A DNA stretch of 64,000 bases from DASSHC01 sp035693105 (GTDB lineage: Bacteria; Chloroflexota; Chloroflexia; Thermomicrobiales; Thermomicrobiaceae): NCBI GenBank assembly GCA_035693105.1, contig DASSHC010000467.1, positions 4,525-68,524 on the forward strand, in the 5' to 3' direction. Positions within the stretch are counted from its first letter, which is position 1, and the number at the start of each line of letters is the position of its first letter. Position numbers and translations under genes: made by a program. The notes under the pieces were generated by a model, which did not search any database, was not told the DNA's origin, and saw only the letters and a program-made list of their open reading frames with translations. Positions 62,685 to 64,000 of the stretch are shown here, piece by piece.

Positions 62685-63136
62685 TACTCGATGACCTCCA
62701 CCGTCCCGCCAGCGGCCTCGATCTTCTCACGCGCGCTGCCGGTGAACTTGTGGGCACGCACCGTCAGCGGCTGGCTCACCTCGCCGACGCCCATGATCTT
62801 GACCGGGAACTCCAGCCCGCGCGTCACGCCGTATTGATAGAGCACTTCGGGCGTGATCGGCTCGGTGACCGCGTGCTTCTCGATCATCTTCAGGATGCGG
62901 TCGAGGTTGATCGCCTCGTACTCGGTGCGGAAGATGTTGGTGAAGCCGCGCTTGTACGACATGCGGCGATAGAGCGGATTCTGCCCGCCCTCGAAGCCGG
63001 GCCGCACCGTCCCGCGCGCCTTCTGTCCCTTCGTTCCCCGGCCGGCGGTCTTGCCCTTGCCGCTGCCTGTGCCGCGGCCGACACGCTTCTTGTTGGTTTT
63101 CGCACCCGGGGCCGGGCGCAAGTCGTGCTGCTGCAT
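62684..63136 (-). CDS. rplO: 50S ribosomal protein L15
   Basis: The 150-residue protein starts DLRPAPGAKTNKKRVGRGTGSGKGKTAGRGTKGQKAR and ends in the globular domain with GVTRGLEFPVKIMGVGEV and AHKFTGSAREKIEAAGGT. It lies between rpmD and secY. Confidence 0.97.
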   Translation of the reverse strand: MQQHDLRPAPGAKTNKKRVGRGTGSGKGKTAGRGTKGQKARGTVRPGFEGGQNPLYRRMSYKRGFTNIFRTEYEAINLDRILKMIEKHAVTEPITPEVLYQYGVTRGLEFPVKIMGVGEVSQPLTVRAHKFTGSAREKIEAAGGTVEVIE

Positions 63137-63181
63137 GATCCTAGACTCCTGACCAGACGCCCGGCACAGGCCGGCGCCGCC

Positions 63182-63382
63182 CTATTCGGACTCGTCCTCT
63201 TCAATACGCACCAGATGACGTACCTTATTCACCATGCCGCGCACCGACGGGTTGTCCGGTTTCTCGAGTGTTTGATAGAGCCGGTGGAATCCGAGCGAGC
63301 GGACGGTTTCCTTCTGATCCTTCGGCGCACCGATGATGCTCTTGAAATAGGTGACGCGAATCGTCTTCCGTTGCTCGCTCAT
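63182..63382 (-). CDS. rpmD: 50S ribosomal protein L30
   Basis: The 66-residue protein has [28 protein letters not shown] and [18 protein letters not shown]. The start overlaps the rpsE stop (ATGA). Confidence 0.97.
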   Translation of the reverse strand: MSEQRKTIRVTYFKSIIGAPKDQKETVRSLGFHRLYQTLEKPDNPSVRGMVNKVRHLVRIEEDESE

Positions 63383-63921
63383 GCGTCGGCCGCCTTCTCC
63401 CGCCGGCGGAAGCGCTCGGCTGGCAACCCACGGCGTGCCGCCACGGCTTCGATCGGCTCCAGCTCGCTCAGCGCCTTAATCGCCGCCCGCGTCACGTTCA
63501 CCGGATTATTGCTGCCGTGGGTCTTCGTCAGGATGTCGTGGATCCCGGCGGCCTCGACCACCGCGCGCACCCCGGCCCCGGCGATCAAGCCGGTGCCCGG
63601 CGAGGCAGGCTTCATCAGCACCGAGGCCGCGCCGAAGCGGACCTCGACCGGGTGCGGGATCGTGCGACCGGAGAGGGGCACTTCGATCATGTTCTTCTTG
63701 GCGGTCTCGGTCGCCTTCCGAATCGACTCCGGCACTTCGGTTGCCTTGCCGACGCCGACGCCGACCTTGCCATGACCATCACCCACGACCACGACCGTGC
63801 TGAAGCTGAAGCGGCGCCCGCCCTTGACCACCTTGGCCACGCGGTTGATCTGCACCACCCGCTCTTCCAGCCCGCTCCCCTCGTCACCTCGGTCGCGGCG
63901 CGACTGCGTCCTCGTTACCAT
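63379..63921 (-). CDS. rpsE: 30S ribosomal protein S5
   Basis: The 180-residue protein has [39 protein letters not shown], the loop [23 protein letters not shown] and [13 protein letters not shown]. It lies between rplR and rpmD in the spc operon. Confidence 0.98.
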   Translation of the reverse strand: MVTRTQSRRDRGDEGSGLEERVVQINRVAKVVKGGRRFSFSTVVVVGDGHGKVGVGVGKATEVPESIRKATETAKKNMIEVPLSGRTIPHPVEVRFGAASVLMKPASPGTGLIAGAGVRAVVEAAGIHDILTKTHGSNNPVNVTRAAIKALSELEPIEAVAARRGLPAERFRRREKAADA

Positions 63922-63954
63922 ACGTGCTGTCCGTTCCTCACTCGCTATGTCGAA

Positions 63955-64000
63955 CTAGAACTCGAGGCCGGCAGCCCGGGCGCCGTCGGCAACCGCTTTG
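63955..64000 (-). CDS. rplR: 50S ribosomal protein L18, C-terminal end only
   Basis: Only the last 14 residues are in the window, reading KAVADGARAAGLEF and then a TAG stop. This is the usual L18 ending, and its place before rpsE is the rplR position. The 5' part lies beyond the right edge. Confidence 0.85.
   Translation of the reverse strand, partial: KAVADGARAAGLEF

Overview
The window is GC-rich, densely packed bacterial chromosome. Its gene content fits a Chloroflexota bacterium, probably of the Thermomicrobia/Sphaerobacter group. Pointers to this are a yvcK-gap-pgk-tpiA-secG glycolytic operon, PspA with PspAA/PspAB/HtpX companions, a DUF4012 protein beside an exopolysaccharide cluster, GTG/TTG starts, no outer-membrane export genes in the polysaccharide locus, and recurrent extended -10 promoters (TGn-TATAAT). 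This assignment is inference from gene content; no rRNA gene is present. I see no phage, transposase or CRISPR array.

Layout. 1-2060: NuoE and a truncated NuoF-type NADH/flavin/Fe-S module. 2.2-5.3 kb: DnaJC28-like protein, ECF sigma with zinc anti-sigma, zinc-ribbon protein, bifunctional nuclease and signal peptidase I. 5.4-7.7 kb: a Ser/Thr kinase fused to a PQQ-type beta-propeller, plus a small partner. 7.7-14.8 kb (minus): TatA-like protein, solute-binding protein, SecG, TpiA, Pgk, Gap and YvcK. 14.8-23.3 kb (plus): nusA-rnpM-infB-rbfA-nrnA-truB-ribF-tyrS behind a promoter and an attenuator-like hairpin. 23.3-24.3 kb: tRNA-Pro, tRNA-Gly and a UPF0175/PIN toxin-antitoxin-like pair. 24.5-28.6 kb: two MFS permeases, a SWIM zinc-finger protein and an unusual asparaginase.

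28.7-44.5 kb is an exopolysaccharide locus. It holds a BY-kinase/Wzz chain-length regulator, an initiating sugar-phosphate transferase, Gfo/Idh oxidoreductase, DegT aminotransferase, a single 1065-residue protein that joins an O-antigen-ligase/polymerase domain to a Wzx-like flippase, three glycosyltransferases, a sugar-amidating type AsnB and, divergently, a DUF4012 protein. A plausible flow is: sugar synthesis (Gfo/Idh, DegT), priming (WcaJ-type), elongation (GTs), amidation (AsnB), flipping and polymerisation (fusion protein), length control (BY-kinase).

44.6-55.1 kb: envelope-stress genes (pspA, pspAA, pspAB, htpX), rhodanese, nicotinate phosphoribosyltransferase, DUF983, MalQ, endonuclease III, histidine phosphatase, MBL hydrolase, P1 peptidase and a TIM-barrel protein. 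55.4-64 kb (minus) is the 3' part of the spc/alpha ribosomal-protein supercluster, from rplR (partial) to rpsI. It has two peculiarities: rpsD is absent between rpsK and rpoA, and the canonical infA slot holds a diverged IF-1-like reading frame with no recognisable start codon.

Three intergenic regions (about 12.1, 42.2 and 55.25 kb) carry paired inverted copies of one short repeat family. A different palindromic repeat sits inside the coding linker of the polymerase-flippase fusion. The strongest candidates for something undescribed are the Wzy-Wzx fusion and the degenerate infA locus.
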